The notes: generated by a model from the letters alone, not told the origin. A DNA stretch of 64,000 bases from Gordonia neofelifaecis NRRL B-59395 (GCF_000192435.1 NZ_AEUD01000003.1:186001-250000), one strand, 5' to 3'; positions 38,566 through 52,671 are shown, counted from the first letter of the stretch. Numbers and translations are program-made.

Positions 38566-39369
38566 GTGAATGACGAACGGCGCACCGACGATGCGGACTC
38601 CGACATCGTCCCCGCGCGGCCACTGAGTCGCGCGAGCGAGCTCCTCGCCCGGACGGACGAGAGTCAGACCGCGGTCCGCGCGGCTCAGCTCGCCCGGCGT
38701 CTCGCGCCCGTCGAGGGGCGACTGCCGACCGGTGACCGTACGTCCGACCGTGTGGCGCGTCTGCTGAACGATGTACGGCCGGACCGGCCGAGTGCGATCC
38801 GCGAGCTCGGACTGGCCTCGGTCGCGGTCTGGCAGTCGCTCGTCGAACGCCGACGCCCGGATCCGTCGGGACCGATCCCGGCCACCATCCTGTTCACCGA
38901 TCTGGTCGGTTTCTCCTCCTGGGCGCTCCGCGCGGGTGACGACCAGGTGCTCGAACTGCTCCGGGAGGTCAACGCGGCCTGCGACGAGGTGATCCGCGCC
39001 CACGGCGGGCAGGTCGTCAAGACGCTCGGCGACGGGACCATGGCCGTCTTCCTCGAAGCGGGGGAGGCGATCACCGCAGCACATGAGGCAGTGGGTGCGG
39101 TCAGCGCCATCGTCGTCGGCGATTTCCGGCCGGCGTTGCGAGCGGGCCTGCACACCGGTGCGCCTCGAGCGGTCGGATCGGATTTCCTGGGCGTCGACGT
39201 GAACATCGCGGCCCGCGTGTGCGATGCCGCGGGTGGCGGCGAGGTCTATGTGAGCGACTCGGCGCTGGCGCAGGTGGACGTCGACGACTACGTGATCAAG
39301 CGCAGGCGCTTCAAGGCGAAGGGCGTTCCGCGGGAACTCCAGGTCTTCCGAGTCTTTCCCCGATACTGA
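38566..39369 (+). CDS. Class III adenylate cyclase
   Basis: 267 residues from GTG 38566. An N-terminal helical region (about 1-95; LLARTDESQTAVRAAQLARRL, VARLLNDVRPDRPSAIRELGLA) precedes one cyclase homology domain with all canonical residues: metal-binding Asp112 (LFTDLVGFSSW) and Asp156 (LGDGTMAVF), adenine-selecting Lys152 and Asp206, and transition-state Asn213 and Arg217 (GVDVNIAARV). It should work as a homodimer making cAMP from ATP. There is no membrane helix. It shares its direction with the zinc-ribbon gene upstream and the Cys-rich small gene 4 bp downstream. Confidence 0.88.
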   Translation: MNDERRTDDADSDIVPARPLSRASELLARTDESQTAVRAAQLARRLAPVEGRLPTGDRTSDRVARLLNDVRPDRPSAIRELGLASVAVWQSLVERRRPDPSGPIPATILFTDLVGFSSWALRAGDDQVLELLREVNAACDEVIRAHGGQVVKTLGDGTMAVFLEAGEAITAAHEAVGAVSAIVVGDFRPALRAGLHTGAPRAVGSDFLGVDVNIAARVCDAAGGGEVYVSDSALAQVDVDDYVIKRRRFKAKGVPRELQVFRVFPRY

Positions 39370-39373
39370 TTCC

Positions 39374-39652
39374 ATGCCGTTCGACGACGACGAACTGGAG
39401 GAGTTCTACCGGAACATCGAGGCGCGGACCTCCGCGGCTCACGCACGCCCGCGCAAACGCAAGCGCGAGGTCCCCGCGATCGTTTTCGCGTGTCCGACGC
39501 CCGAGAAGATCGCCTATCCGTCGCTCGCCGCCGTCACCGGCGCCATCCTCGCGATCGCCCGCCAGTCGCGAACCCGCCCGACCCTCAGATCATACGAATG
39601 CGTCTGCGGCGCATGGCATCTCACGAGTGCGGTGCCGAGAGCAGACCGCTAG
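39374..39652 (+). CDS. Small conserved-type protein with Cys-x-Cys-GAWHLT motif
   Basis: 92 residues. Acidic N-terminus (MPFDDDELEEFYRNIEAR), basic patch RPRKRKREVP, then FACPTPEKIAYPSLAAVTGA and C-terminal RSYECVCGAWHLTS. A separate Cys, then YxCxxCGxWHLT, is the shape of small actinobacterial zinc-binding proteins with a C-terminal half-ribbon; here the spacing is Cys-x-Cys. It starts 4 bp after the cyclase stop, so it is probably co-transcribed. Function unknown. Confidence 0.7.
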   Translation: MPFDDDELEEFYRNIEARTSAAHARPRKRKREVPAIVFACPTPEKIAYPSLAAVTGAILAIARQSRTRPTLRSYECVCGAWHLTSAVPRADR

Positions 39653-39940
39653 CGATCGGGTGGGGCGGAGCGCTCAGCACGGGCCTGGGATGCACTCACC
39701 GCATTGCTTGACGGGCTGCGCGCCTAGGCCACTCGGCAGGCCTGAGGCGGTGACCTGCGGAAAAACACGGCCTTCCGATCAGCACAAATCGGCAGTGTTC
39801 GGCGTGACCACCAGATGGTCACGCCGAACACTGCCGATGCCAGAGCTGCCGATCAGTACCGCCCAGGTCCGTCGAAGTAAGCGAGCGTTGTCGAGACCCT
39901 CGCCGTCAGCACACGAGCCCAGGACGACCCGATGACGACA
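39653..39940. repeat. Gene-free repeat island B, related to island A
   Basis: About 290 bp without a credible gene. It holds ACCTGCGGAAAAACACGGCCTTCC (39753-39776, written as a 24-bp unit of which 18-20 bases match the units at 20.5-20.6 kb), a perfect 21-bp inverted repeat (39790-39836) and a degenerate GTCGAAGTAAGCGAGCG element (about 39867-39895) like the GTCGAG units of island A. The same three parts occur in the same neighbourhood as in island A, but the hairpin arm sequence differs. Confidence 0.65.
39790..39836. repeat. Perfect 21-bp inverted repeat in repeat island B
   Basis: Arms 39790-39810 and 39816-39836 are exact complements (CGGCAGTGTTCGGCGTGACC... on the left), with a 5-nt CCAGA loop. 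No T-tract and no gene end nearby. Confidence 0.85.
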
Positions 39941-39979
39941 CGAAGCGGCCCCGACGGGAGATCCGTCGGGGCCGCTTCG
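39941..39979 (-). terminator. Terminator after the 47-aa small gene
   Basis: Perfect 17-bp stem (39941-39957 with 39963-39979), GAGAT/ATCTC loop, starting 19 nt beyond the stop codon of the minus-strand small gene. On the minus strand it is followed by GTGTCGTCATCGG rather than a clean T-run. Confidence 0.7.
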
Positions 39980-39998
39980 TTGATCTGTTGCCGAGCAG

Positions 39999-40142
39999 CT
40001 ATGCCGCGCCGAGCACCGCGACCGGGGAATTCCCGAGTTGCAGGCTCAGGCGCTGGGAAGCGCTCTGGTTCATCCGCGCGGCGATACTCCGAAGGTAGCC
40101 GCGAACTGTGGTCGCAAAGGTCGGACTGGTGCTGGATCGCAT
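39999..40142 (-). CDS. Unannotated small basic protein, 47 aa
   Basis: Minus-strand frame of 47 residues: MRSSTSPTFATTVRGYLRSI, then Ala-Ala-Arg-Met and NQSASQRLSLQLGNSPVAVL, ending GAA. It has five Arg and no Asp, Glu, Lys or Cys, so it is clearly basic. Support is mainly from context: AGGAGG lies 9-14 nt before the ATG, a consensus-like promoter (TTGACT-17 bp-TACAAA) lies 60 bp upstream, and a 17-bp hairpin follows the stop. The family is not one I recognise; a peptide regulator, a small membrane-associated factor or a leader peptide are all possible. The whole unit is too ordered to be chance, but translation is inferred. Confidence 0.65.
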   Translation of the reverse strand: MRSSTSPTFATTVRGYLRSIAARMNQSASQRLSLQLGNSPVAVLGAA

Positions 40143-40149
40143 AGTGGAG

Positions 40150-40158
40150 ACCTCCTCC
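40150..40158 (-). promoter_or_regulatory. Strong Shine-Dalgarno of the 47-aa gene
   Basis: GGAGGAGGT on the minus strand, 7-8 nt before ATG 40142; one of the strongest ribosome-binding sites in the window, where many genes have none. Confidence 0.7.
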
Positions 40159-40177
40159 GTTTGTTGCAGTCCATACA

Positions 40178-40206
40178 TTTGTAACCTACGTGCAAGGTGA
40201 AGTCAA
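40178..40206 (-). promoter_or_regulatory. Sigma-A-type promoter of the 47-aa gene
   Basis: On the minus strand, -35 TTGACT (40201-40206), a 17-bp spacer and -10 TACAAA (40178-40183). Expected start at about 40171, giving a leader of about 29 nt. It is the best complete -35/-10 pair seen in this window. Confidence 0.75.
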
Positions 40207-40222
40207 GTTCCATTCGGTCCGT

Positions 40223-40259
40223 GTTCACTTTCCGTTCACCTAGTCCAACCTTCGTTCAC
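40223..40259. promoter_or_regulatory. PHO-box-like GTTCAC direct repeats upstream of the small gene
   Basis: GTTCAC occurs at 40223-40228, 40234-40239 and 40254-40259, that is with 11-bp and 20-bp steps (about one and two helical turns). GTTCACC repeated every 11 bp is the known unit of the actinobacterial PHO box bound by PhoP in Streptomyces and RegX3-type regulators. The cluster lies about 50-90 bp upstream of the predicted start site, suited to an activator. The binding itself is inference. Confidence 0.5.
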
Positions 40260-40264
40260 CTTGG

Positions 40265-41299
40265 TCAGTGGACGAGCGACGCCAGACGTTCCACTTCGGC
40301 GACCGATCCCGGCGAGACGAGCATCGTCGTGACGCCGGACTGCTCCCAGACCTTGATCTGTTCGCGCACATGAGCCTCGTCGCCGACGATGGCAGAGTCG
40401 TCCACCACGGCGTCGGGGATGATCGAGGCCGCCTCGTCCTTCCGACCGGAACGGAAGAGCTCGGTCACCTCGTCGACGACCTCCGCGTACCCCATGCGCC
40501 GATAGACCTCGGCATGGAAGTTGGTGTCCTCGCTGCCCATGCCGCCCATGTACAGCGCGAGGAACGGTTTGATCGCCGCATAGGCCGCCTCGGTGTCGTC
40601 GGTCAGCACGATCTGGGCGACGGCCGCCACCTCGAACGTCTCCCGGGTGTTGCGGGCGCCCGGACGGGCGAACCCTTCGTCGAGCCACGCGTTGTACTGA
40701 TCGGCCATTCTCGGGGTGAAGAACAACGGCAGCCAGCCGTCGGCGATCTCCGCGGCGAGTGCGATGTTCTTCGGCCCCTCGGCACCGAGATAGATCGGGA
40801 TGTCGCTGCGCAGCGGATGGACGATCGGCTTGAGCGGTTTCCCGAGTCCGGTCGAGGTCTCGCCTTGAAGGGGGAGGGGATAGTGCGGGCCCGGGCTGGT
40901 CACCGGCGCCTGTCTGGCCCACACCTGCCGCATGATGTCGATGTACTCCCGGGTTCGGGCTAGCGGTTTGGCGAAACGCTGTCCGTACCAGCCCTCGACG
41001 ACCTGCGGTCCGGAGACGCCGAGGCCGACGATGTGGCGGCCGCCCGACAGATGATCGAGAGTCAGCGCCGCCATCGCACAGGCAGTCGGCGTCCGTGCGG
41101 ACAGCTGGAGCACCGACGTGCCCAGCCGCAGCCGCTCGGTCGCACTGCCGTACCAGGCGAGCGGCGTGTAGGCGTCCGAGCCCCAGGCTTCGGCGGTATA
41201 GACCGAGTCGAAGCCGGACCGCTCAGCGGCGTCGACGAGCTCGCGATGATTGGCGGGCGGCTGCGCGCCCCAGTATCCGAGTTGCAGACCGAGTTTCAT
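40265..41299 (-). CDS. LLM-class F420-dependent oxidoreductase
   Basis: 344 residues. Luciferase-like TIM barrel: MKLGLQLGYWGAQPPANHRELVDAAER, FDSVYTAEAWGSDAYTPLAWYGSAT, RLRLGTSVLQLSARTPT, HIVGLGVSGPQVVEGWYGQ and IPIYLGAEGPKNIALAAEIADGWLP. Such enzymes use F420 to reduce or oxidise diverse substrates; the substrate is unknown. ATG 41299 is preceded by TAGCCT at leaderless distance; the frame extends 60 nt further without similarity. Confidence 0.9.
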   Translation of the reverse strand: MKLGLQLGYWGAQPPANHRELVDAAERSGFDSVYTAEAWGSDAYTPLAWYGSATERLRLGTSVLQLSARTPTACAMAALTLDHLSGGRHIVGLGVSGPQVVEGWYGQRFAKPLARTREYIDIMRQVWARQAPVTSPGPHYPLPLQGETSTGLGKPLKPIVHPLRSDIPIYLGAEGPKNIALAAEIADGWLPLFFTPRMADQYNAWLDEGFARPGARNTRETFEVAAVAQIVLTDDTEAAYAAIKPFLALYMGGMGSEDTNFHAEVYRRMGYAEVVDEVTELFRSGRKDEAASIIPDAVVDDSAIVGDEAHVREQIKVWEQSGVTTMLVSPGSVAEVERLASLVH

Positions 41300-41312
41300 G
41301 AACCCGAGGCTA
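41300..41312 (-). promoter_or_regulatory. -10 element TAGCCT, leaderless start of the LLM oxidoreductase gene
   Basis: On the minus strand TAGCCT (41307-41312) is 7 nt before ATG 41299; no Shine-Dalgarno sequence. Confidence 0.45.
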
Positions 41313-41365
41313 ACCGGTGAACGAGCGCTTGGTCGGACCGTTGGGGAATGACGACGCACCGATGA

Positions 41366-41395
41366 GGCCCCGCCGGAAGCGATTCCGGCGGGGCC
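41366..41395 (-). terminator. Terminator after katG
   Basis: 13-bp perfect stem GGCCCCGCCGGAA (41366-41378) with 41383-41395, GCGA loop, 22 nt beyond the katG stop on the minus strand. Confidence 0.7.
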
Positions 41396-41417
41396 ATGGG
41401 AACGATCGCGCCTGCGG

Positions 41418-45183
<3,766 letters not shown>

Positions 45184-45358
45184 GGTGCCTCTCGCTGCAA
45201 GAACGGCACCGCTCGGCGCCCGTGATCATTGCCAAACGTAGTCGTCCGAGGCGGCGTTCGCGCCGTTACGGGCAGAAGCGCGTACGGTGCGTGCGTCATC
45301 GGCTCCGCACGCGCACCGTCACAGGGTTTCCACAGCCCTCGGCCCGCAGTATCGGGAC

Positions 45359-46060
45359 ATGACCTCCGCTCCCGAGAGATCCGCGTCCCGGCGACTCGCC
45401 CCCACCGACGAACGCTCTGTGCTCGCGGGTGTGCTGCTGCTCGTCATCACCGTCGGGCTGGCCCTCGCCGTGTATGCCGCGCGGGGTCCGCTCCATCTGG
45501 ATGAGTCGGTGTGGGCGTGGACGGTGGACCACCGCTCCGACCCGGCGACGGCGATCGCCGAGTTCGTCTCGACCGTGTTCAGTCCGATCGGCACGATAGT
45601 GCTCGGCGCCCTGTCCGCCCTGATCCTGTGGCGTCGGGACCACGGACTCGAACGCGCCGTCGCGGTGCCGGCGACGGTCCTGGCCGCGGCTGCCGTCACC
45701 GAGGCCCTGAAGCTCCTCGTGCACCGCGGGCGGCCGCCGATGACATGGCAATTGGAAGCGCATGAGGCCGCCGGGTCGTTTCCATCCGGACACACCACCG
45801 GCACCGCGGCGCTCGCCTTCGGGCTCGTCGCGGTCACGGCGGCTGCCGCCTCGGTGACCGCCCGGATCTGCGCAGTTCTCGGCGCGCTCATGGTCGCTGT
45901 CGTCGCGGCCGCCTCCCGCCTCTACCTCGGCATGCATTGGATCTCGGACGTCACCGCCGGGCTCCTGGTCGGCGCCGCGGCCGCGTTGATCGTCCCTCCG
46001 CTGGTTCACGAGTCGATGCCGCATCTCGAACGGGCATGGCAGTTCGTCCGAACGCGATGA
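45359..46060 (+). CDS. PAP2-family membrane phosphatase
   Basis: 233 residues, about six membrane helices. Acid-phosphatase motifs: KLLVHRGRPPM (KxxxxxxRP), SFPSGHTTGT (PSGH) and SRLYLGMHWISDV (SRxxxxxHxxxD). It probably dephosphorylates a lipid phosphate (undecaprenyl-PP, phosphatidate or similar) on the outer face of the membrane. ATG 45359 is used; the 72-nt upstream extension has no family features. Confidence 0.9.
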   Translation: MTSAPERSASRRLAPTDERSVLAGVLLLVITVGLALAVYAARGPLHLDESVWAWTVDHRSDPATAIAEFVSTVFSPIGTIVLGALSALILWRRDHGLERAVAVPATVLAAAAVTEALKLLVHRGRPPMTWQLEAHEAAGSFPSGHTTGTAALAFGLVAVTAAAASVTARICAVLGALMVAVVAAASRLYLGMHWISDVTAGLLVGAAAALIVPPLVHESMPHLERAWQFVRTR

Positions 46061-46098
46061 GTGCCGATCGCCGATGAGCCCGCCGGGTGACGGTGTCA

Positions 46099-46110
46099 TA
46101 GGCTGTTCGC
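46099..46110 (+). promoter_or_regulatory. -10 element TAGGCT, leaderless start of the kinase gene
   Basis: TAGGCT (46099-46104) lies 6 nt before ATG 46111; no Shine-Dalgarno sequence. Confidence 0.5.
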
Positions 46111-48087
46111 ATGTTGAGCCCCGGTCAGTCCTTCGCCGACTATCGAATCGAGCGAAGGCTGGGAGCCGGCGGCATGGGCGAGGTGTACCTGGCCGCTCAT
46201 CCGCGGCTGCCCCGGCAGGATGCGCTCAAGGTTCTCCCCGCCGAGCTCACCGGTGATCCGACCTATCGAGCCCGGTTCACGAGGGAGGCCGACCTCGCCT
46301 CCCAGCTCGACCATCCGAGCATCGTCAGCGTGTACGACCGCGGCGAGTTCCGGGGGCAGCTCTGGATCGCGATGAAGTACATCCCGGGCTCCGACGTCGA
46401 CCGACTCCTGCAGACCGCGCACGTACTCGACGTCGACACGGCCTGCGAAGTGGTCGGCGCCGTCGCCGACGCGCTGGACTACGCGCATTCGCGCGGCATG
46501 CTGCACCGCGACGTCAAGCCCGCCAACATCCTGGTCGACGAATCGACCCCATCGCGTCGGAAGGTGTACCTGACGGATTTCGGGATCGCCCGGGCGACGA
46601 CGAGCGACACCGCTCTGACGGCGGCGAATCTCACCGTCGGATCGATTCAGTACAGCTCGCCCGAACAGTTGCGCGGCGGGGAGCTGGACGGCCGCACCGA
46701 CCAGTACGCGCTGGCGTGCACGGCGTTCCGCCTGCTCACCGGCCGCGCACCGTTCCCGCTCGCCACGCCCACGGCGATCATCAACGCGCACCTCACGGCG
46801 CCGGCCCCCAGCGCGACGGCGGTGCTGCCGACGCTGGCGCCCGCCGTCGACATCGTTCTGGCCAGAGCGATGGACAAGGATCCCGGGCAGCGCTACGGGT
46901 CGTGCAGGGAGTTCGCCGCGGACCTGGACGGCGCGTTGCGCACTCCCGGCTTCCGGCCGCAGCCGTACGGACCTCGATCGAATCGCGGTGCGTACGCCCC
47001 TACCGCCATCAGTGCGGCACCGGCGGTTGCGACGCCGCCCTCACCTGCTCAGCAAGCGGCGCCGCCGGTTCAACCGCCGCAGGCCCCGTCGAAGCCGACG
47101 CCGCCGACCGAGGTGATTGCGCCGAGCCCGACGACGCCGTACGCCGCACCGCAGTCGTACCCGGCGGGTCCGAGCCCCCAGGACCGAAGCCCCCAGAACC
47201 CGGGTGCCCAGTACGGTTCGGCACCGTACGGCGGGCCTGCGCCGCAGGGTCCGTACGGTCCACCGCCCGGCGGTTACGGCCGGCAACCGTACGGGTCGGG
47301 ATACCCTCCGGAACAGCCGTCCGATGCGGGCGGCCGCAAGGGCGTGTTGATCGCCGCCGCGGTGCTCGTGATCCTGGCGCTGGTGGCGGTCGCCGGCTAC
47401 TTCGTGCTGCGCGACGACTCCGGATCGGACACGGCCGCGGCCGACACGACGTCGGCCACCACGGCGCAGCCGCCCGAGTCGGCGAGCCCGTCGACACCCG
47501 CAGGCACCGATCCCGCGGTCGTGGCGGGTGTCCCCACGCAGTGCGCCGCAGGAACGACGACACAGTCGACGTCGGCGCAGACCGTCGCCAGCGGACCGAT
47601 CTCGATTCCGCCGAGTGATCTGCCGACCACCGGTTGGCGACCGGACAATACGTCGCAGGTGCCCTTCGCGCGGGCGGCGAACGGCATCAGCGCCTCTCGA
47701 CCGGTCGGCTCGTCCGGATGGATGGCTCAGATCACCGTCGGGACCCTGCCCTCCTCGTTCAAGACGAACACCGAGGCGATCGCGCGCAAACTGGTCGACT
47801 GTCTGCCCTCGAGTCCGGGCTACTCGATGGTCGACGCCTCACCGCCGCAGATCGAGGGCGTTCAGAACGAGAAGCTCGACGACAAGGTCACTCCCTACAC
47901 TCTGATCCGGGCGCGCATCGACGTCCGCAACCAGCGGTCGGGGGTCCCGGGGGACGACCTGGTCGTGGTGGTCGTGAACAGTTCGCCGATGACGTTCGCG
48001 TTCGGGTCGAGCCCGATCAACGACTCCGCGACCAAGGCCGAGGTCGACAAGGCGATCGTGAACCTGCAGGTGAAGACCGGGGGCTGA
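46111..48087 (+). CDS. Transmembrane Ser/Thr protein kinase (PknF/PknH-type)
   Basis: 658 residues. Kinase domain 11-275: Gly-rich loop GAGGMGEVY (18-26), Lys40, HRD with Asp134 (LHRDVKPANILV), DFG with Asp156, activation loop with TALTAANLTVGSIQYSSPEQ. A 130-residue Pro/Gln/Tyr-Gly-rich juxtamembrane linker, one membrane helix (about 411-433) and a 200-residue extracellular domain with two cysteines (VPTQCAAG, LVDCLPSS), probably a disulfide. No PASTA repeats, so it is not PknB; the layout is like PknF/PknH/PknJ. The Rv1747-like FHA exporter at 3.5 kb is a plausible kind of substrate, by analogy only. Confidence 0.9.
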   Translation: MLSPGQSFADYRIERRLGAGGMGEVYLAAHPRLPRQDALKVLPAELTGDPTYRARFTREADLASQLDHPSIVSVYDRGEFRGQLWIAMKYIPGSDVDRLLQTAHVLDVDTACEVVGAVADALDYAHSRGMLHRDVKPANILVDESTPSRRKVYLTDFGIARATTSDTALTAANLTVGSIQYSSPEQLRGGELDGRTDQYALACTAFRLLTGRAPFPLATPTAIINAHLTAPAPSATAVLPTLAPAVDIVLARAMDKDPGQRYGSCREFAADLDGALRTPGFRPQPYGPRSNRGAYAPTAISAAPAVATPPSPAQQAAPPVQPPQAPSKPTPPTEVIAPSPTTPYAAPQSYPAGPSPQDRSPQNPGAQYGSAPYGGPAPQGPYGPPPGGYGRQPYGSGYPPEQPSDAGGRKGVLIAAAVLVILALVAVAGYFVLRDDSGSDTAAADTTSATTAQPPESASPSTPAGTDPAVVAGVPTQCAAGTTTQSTSAQTVASGPISIPPSDLPTTGWRPDNTSQVPFARAANGISASRPVGSSGWMAQITVGTLPSSFKTNTEAIARKLVDCLPSSPGYSMVDASPPQIEGVQNEKLDDKVTPYTLIRARIDVRNQRSGVPGDDLVVVVVNSSPMTFAFGSSPINDSATKAEVDKAIVNLQVKTGG

Positions 48088-48093
48088 CCCCGC

Positions 48094-48795
48094 TCACACC
48101 AGGTGCCAGGCCAGCGCCGCGCCGAGGGCGCCGGAGGCGTTGAGGGTCCAGTGCAGCACGATCGGCGCCAGCAGATTCGCGGTGCGGAACCGGAGCCAGC
48201 CGAGGATCCAGCCGGCCGCGGTGGTGGCGACGACGGCGCCGACGACCCCCGCGACCGCCGCGCCGACTCCGCCGCCGATCGCGTCGGTGACGCCGGCGTT
48301 GCCCGACGACAGCCCGAGCGACGACGCGATGTGCCACAGACCGAACAGTCCGGCGCCGACGGCCAGCGTGGTTCGCCTGCCGAGCACTCGGCGGAGCGTG
48401 CCCTGCAGGACGCCGCGGAACAGCAGTTCCTCGGGGATCACGGTCTGCAGTGGAATCCACACGAGTGCCGCCAGCAGTGCGTCGCGTGCCGACGAGTACC
48501 TGTCGTTGAGGAAGAAACTCCTGGTCCAGGGAATCGCCACCCCGACGGCGACGGCCAGAACCACCACGACCAGGACGATCGCCGACCACCGGAAGCCGTA
48601 CTTGAGTTCGGACAGGCTGATGCCCATCTCGGACCACCCGAGGCCGCGGAGCCTGGCGAGGAGGACCGCCAGGACCGCGCCGACGGGAACTGCGAGGAGT
48701 CCGAACCAGTGGCCCGCGAAGTGCGCGAGGAGGTTGATCGTCACCAGCGCCGCGATGACGACGACGACTCGCCACCAGTCCTGAGAATGACGCAC
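48094..48795 (-). CDS. CPBP-family intramembrane metalloprotease
   Basis: 233 residues from GTG 48795 (GGAGG 4 nt upstream); GTG 48819 would add 8 residues. About seven membrane helices. The family's motifs are present: PEELLFRGVLQG (EExxxR), FGLWHIASS and VLHWTLNASG (HxxxN/B). Abi/CAAX-like proteases cleave within membranes; bacterial roles include bacteriocin immunity and signalling. Convergent with the kinase gene (6 bp between stops). Confidence 0.87.
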   Translation of the reverse strand: MRHSQDWWRVVVVIAALVTINLLAHFAGHWFGLLAVPVGAVLAVLLARLRGLGWSEMGISLSELKYGFRWSAIVLVVVVLAVAVGVAIPWTRSFFLNDRYSSARDALLAALVWIPLQTVIPEELLFRGVLQGTLRRVLGRRTTLAVGAGLFGLWHIASSLGLSSGNAGVTDAIGGGVGAAVAGVVGAVVATTAAGWILGWLRFRTANLLAPIVLHWTLNASGALGAALAWHLV

Positions 48796-48921
48796 GCCGC
48801 CTCCGATCCCGACTCCCACTGCAGATCATCCTCCCCGATCGGGCCCTCTCCGGTGAAAAGCCGCAGACCGCAGGTGAGTTCGGGGTGATGACGCGGACGT
48901 ACAGCGCGGCGATGCGACACA

Positions 48922-51337
<2,416 letters not shown>

Positions 51338-51348
<11 letters not shown>

Positions 51349-51820
51349 CCCGGACGACGGCGGGGCCCTGCTCGACGCGCATCTTCGCCGCGGCGAGGCT
51401 GCCGCGCCCCTCGAAGGTGCGCTGGTAGCCGGTCGAACTGATCCGCCACCCGTCGGGGGTCCGGCGGTAGGTGTCGCTGTAGAACGCGGCGCCGATGATG
51501 AGCACGTCGTACTCCGGGATGATCACCTTGTCCTGCAGATACCAGCTGCCGGTCGCGGTGTCGCCGTCGATCTCGATGATCGGGTGGTCCACCCGGTGCT
51601 CGGTGATCATCGTCGGCGTCATGATGCGGCTCAGATGCTTCACCAGGGAGTCGCGGTCGGCGAAGGACAGCGGTTCGCCGTCGACCTGCGATCCGTAGTC
51701 CGCCCGGACGTCGTCGGTCAAGGTCTGCGCCAATGCGGTCCAGTCCTTGGTGTCGACCGCCCGCAGATAGCGGTACTTCACGGTCTCGATGGCGCGCAGG
51801 TCATCGTGGTGGTTGCTCAT
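51338..51820 (-). CDS. SnoaL-like (NTF2 fold) protein
   Basis: 160 residues. Cone-shaped alpha+beta fold: AIETVKYRYLRAVDTKDWTA (about 10-29), TDDVRADYGS, RIMTPTMITEHRVDHPIIEI and TATGSWYLQDKV, typical of SnoaL_4 / ring-hydroxylating-type small enzymes, often steroid- or polyketide-isomerases or dehydratases. It follows the SDR by 50 bp, so the two probably act on one substrate. ATG 51820 was chosen; the long upstream frame is the SDR's shadow. Its 3' end overlaps the UvrA-like gene by 11 bp. Confidence 0.82.
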
Positions 51821-51870
51821 GTCGGGTTCCTTCGGGGAGTGGGCGGTGTCGTCGGTGATCGGAGGTCGGG

Positions 51871-52656
51871 TCACAGGTCGGGGAGCGGCATCAGGAAGTT
51901 CGACGAGACCAGGCCGCCGTCGACCTCGAGGATCTTGCCCGTGAGATACGACGATTGGTCGCTCGCGAGGAAGACCGCGGCCGCCGCGATGTCCGACGGC
52001 GTGCCGAGTCGGCGCATCGGTGTGCGACTGAGCATCTGGTTCCGGACCTCGTCGTTCGCCGCCACATAGTCCAGCGCCGGCGTGTGGATCGAGCCGGGTG
52101 CGATGCCGTTCACGCGGATCCGCGGCGAGAGGTCTTGCGCGGCCATCCGGGTGTAGTGCGCGAGCGCTGCCTTCACCGTTCCGTACACCACGAACGCCCG
52201 GCCGGGGTGCGAGGTGATGGAGGAGGTGATGTTGATGATCGACCCGGTGCCGTCCCTTTCGAGCATCTTCGGGACGGCCGCCAGATTGAGAGCGTGCGCG
52301 GTGCCGACGTTGAAGGCGAAGGCGCCCGAGAGTTCCTCGACCGAGGTCTGGAGGAAGGGCTTCGGCACCGCGCCGCCGACGTTGTTCACGACGATGTCGA
52401 GTCGGTCGAACTCCGCCGACGCGTGCTCGACGAGGGCGGCCGGGTCGTCTTTCGCGAGGTCGATGGGAACGGTCACCGCACGTCGTCCACGGGCCCTGAT
52501 CTGTTCGGCCACCTCGTCCAACTGGCCGGCGCTGCGCGCGGCGAGAACGATGTCGGCACCGGCGTCCGCCAGTCCGATCGCGATGCCGGCGCCGATGCCC
52601 CGACCGGCGCCCGTGACGATGGCCGCCCTTCCCAGGAGGGTCTCTGAATGCTCCAC
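51871..52656 (-). CDS. Short-chain dehydrogenase/reductase
   Basis: 261 residues, classical [23 protein letters not shown] (TGxxxGIG), NNVGGAV (NNAG variant), catalytic Ser in [18 protein letters not shown] (YxxxK, with Tyr/Lys) and [16 protein letters not shown]. Oxidises or reduces an alcohol/ketone with NAD(P)(H). First gene of a two-gene operon with the SnoaL-like gene, divergent from an IclR regulator. Confidence 0.9.
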   Translation of the reverse strand: MEHSETLLGRAAIVTGAGRGIGAGIAIGLADAGADIVLAARSAGQLDEVAEQIRARGRRAVTVPIDLAKDDPAALVEHASAEFDRLDIVVNNVGGAVPKPFLQTSVEELSGAFAFNVGTAHALNLAAVPKMLERDGTGSIINITSSITSHPGRAFVVYGTVKAALAHYTRMAAQDLSPRIRVNGIAPGSIHTPALDYVAANDEVRNQMLSRTPMRRLGTPSDIAAAAVFLASDQSSYLTGKILEVDGGLVSSNFLMPLPDL

Positions 52657-52671
52657 TGCCTCGCCTTCGAT

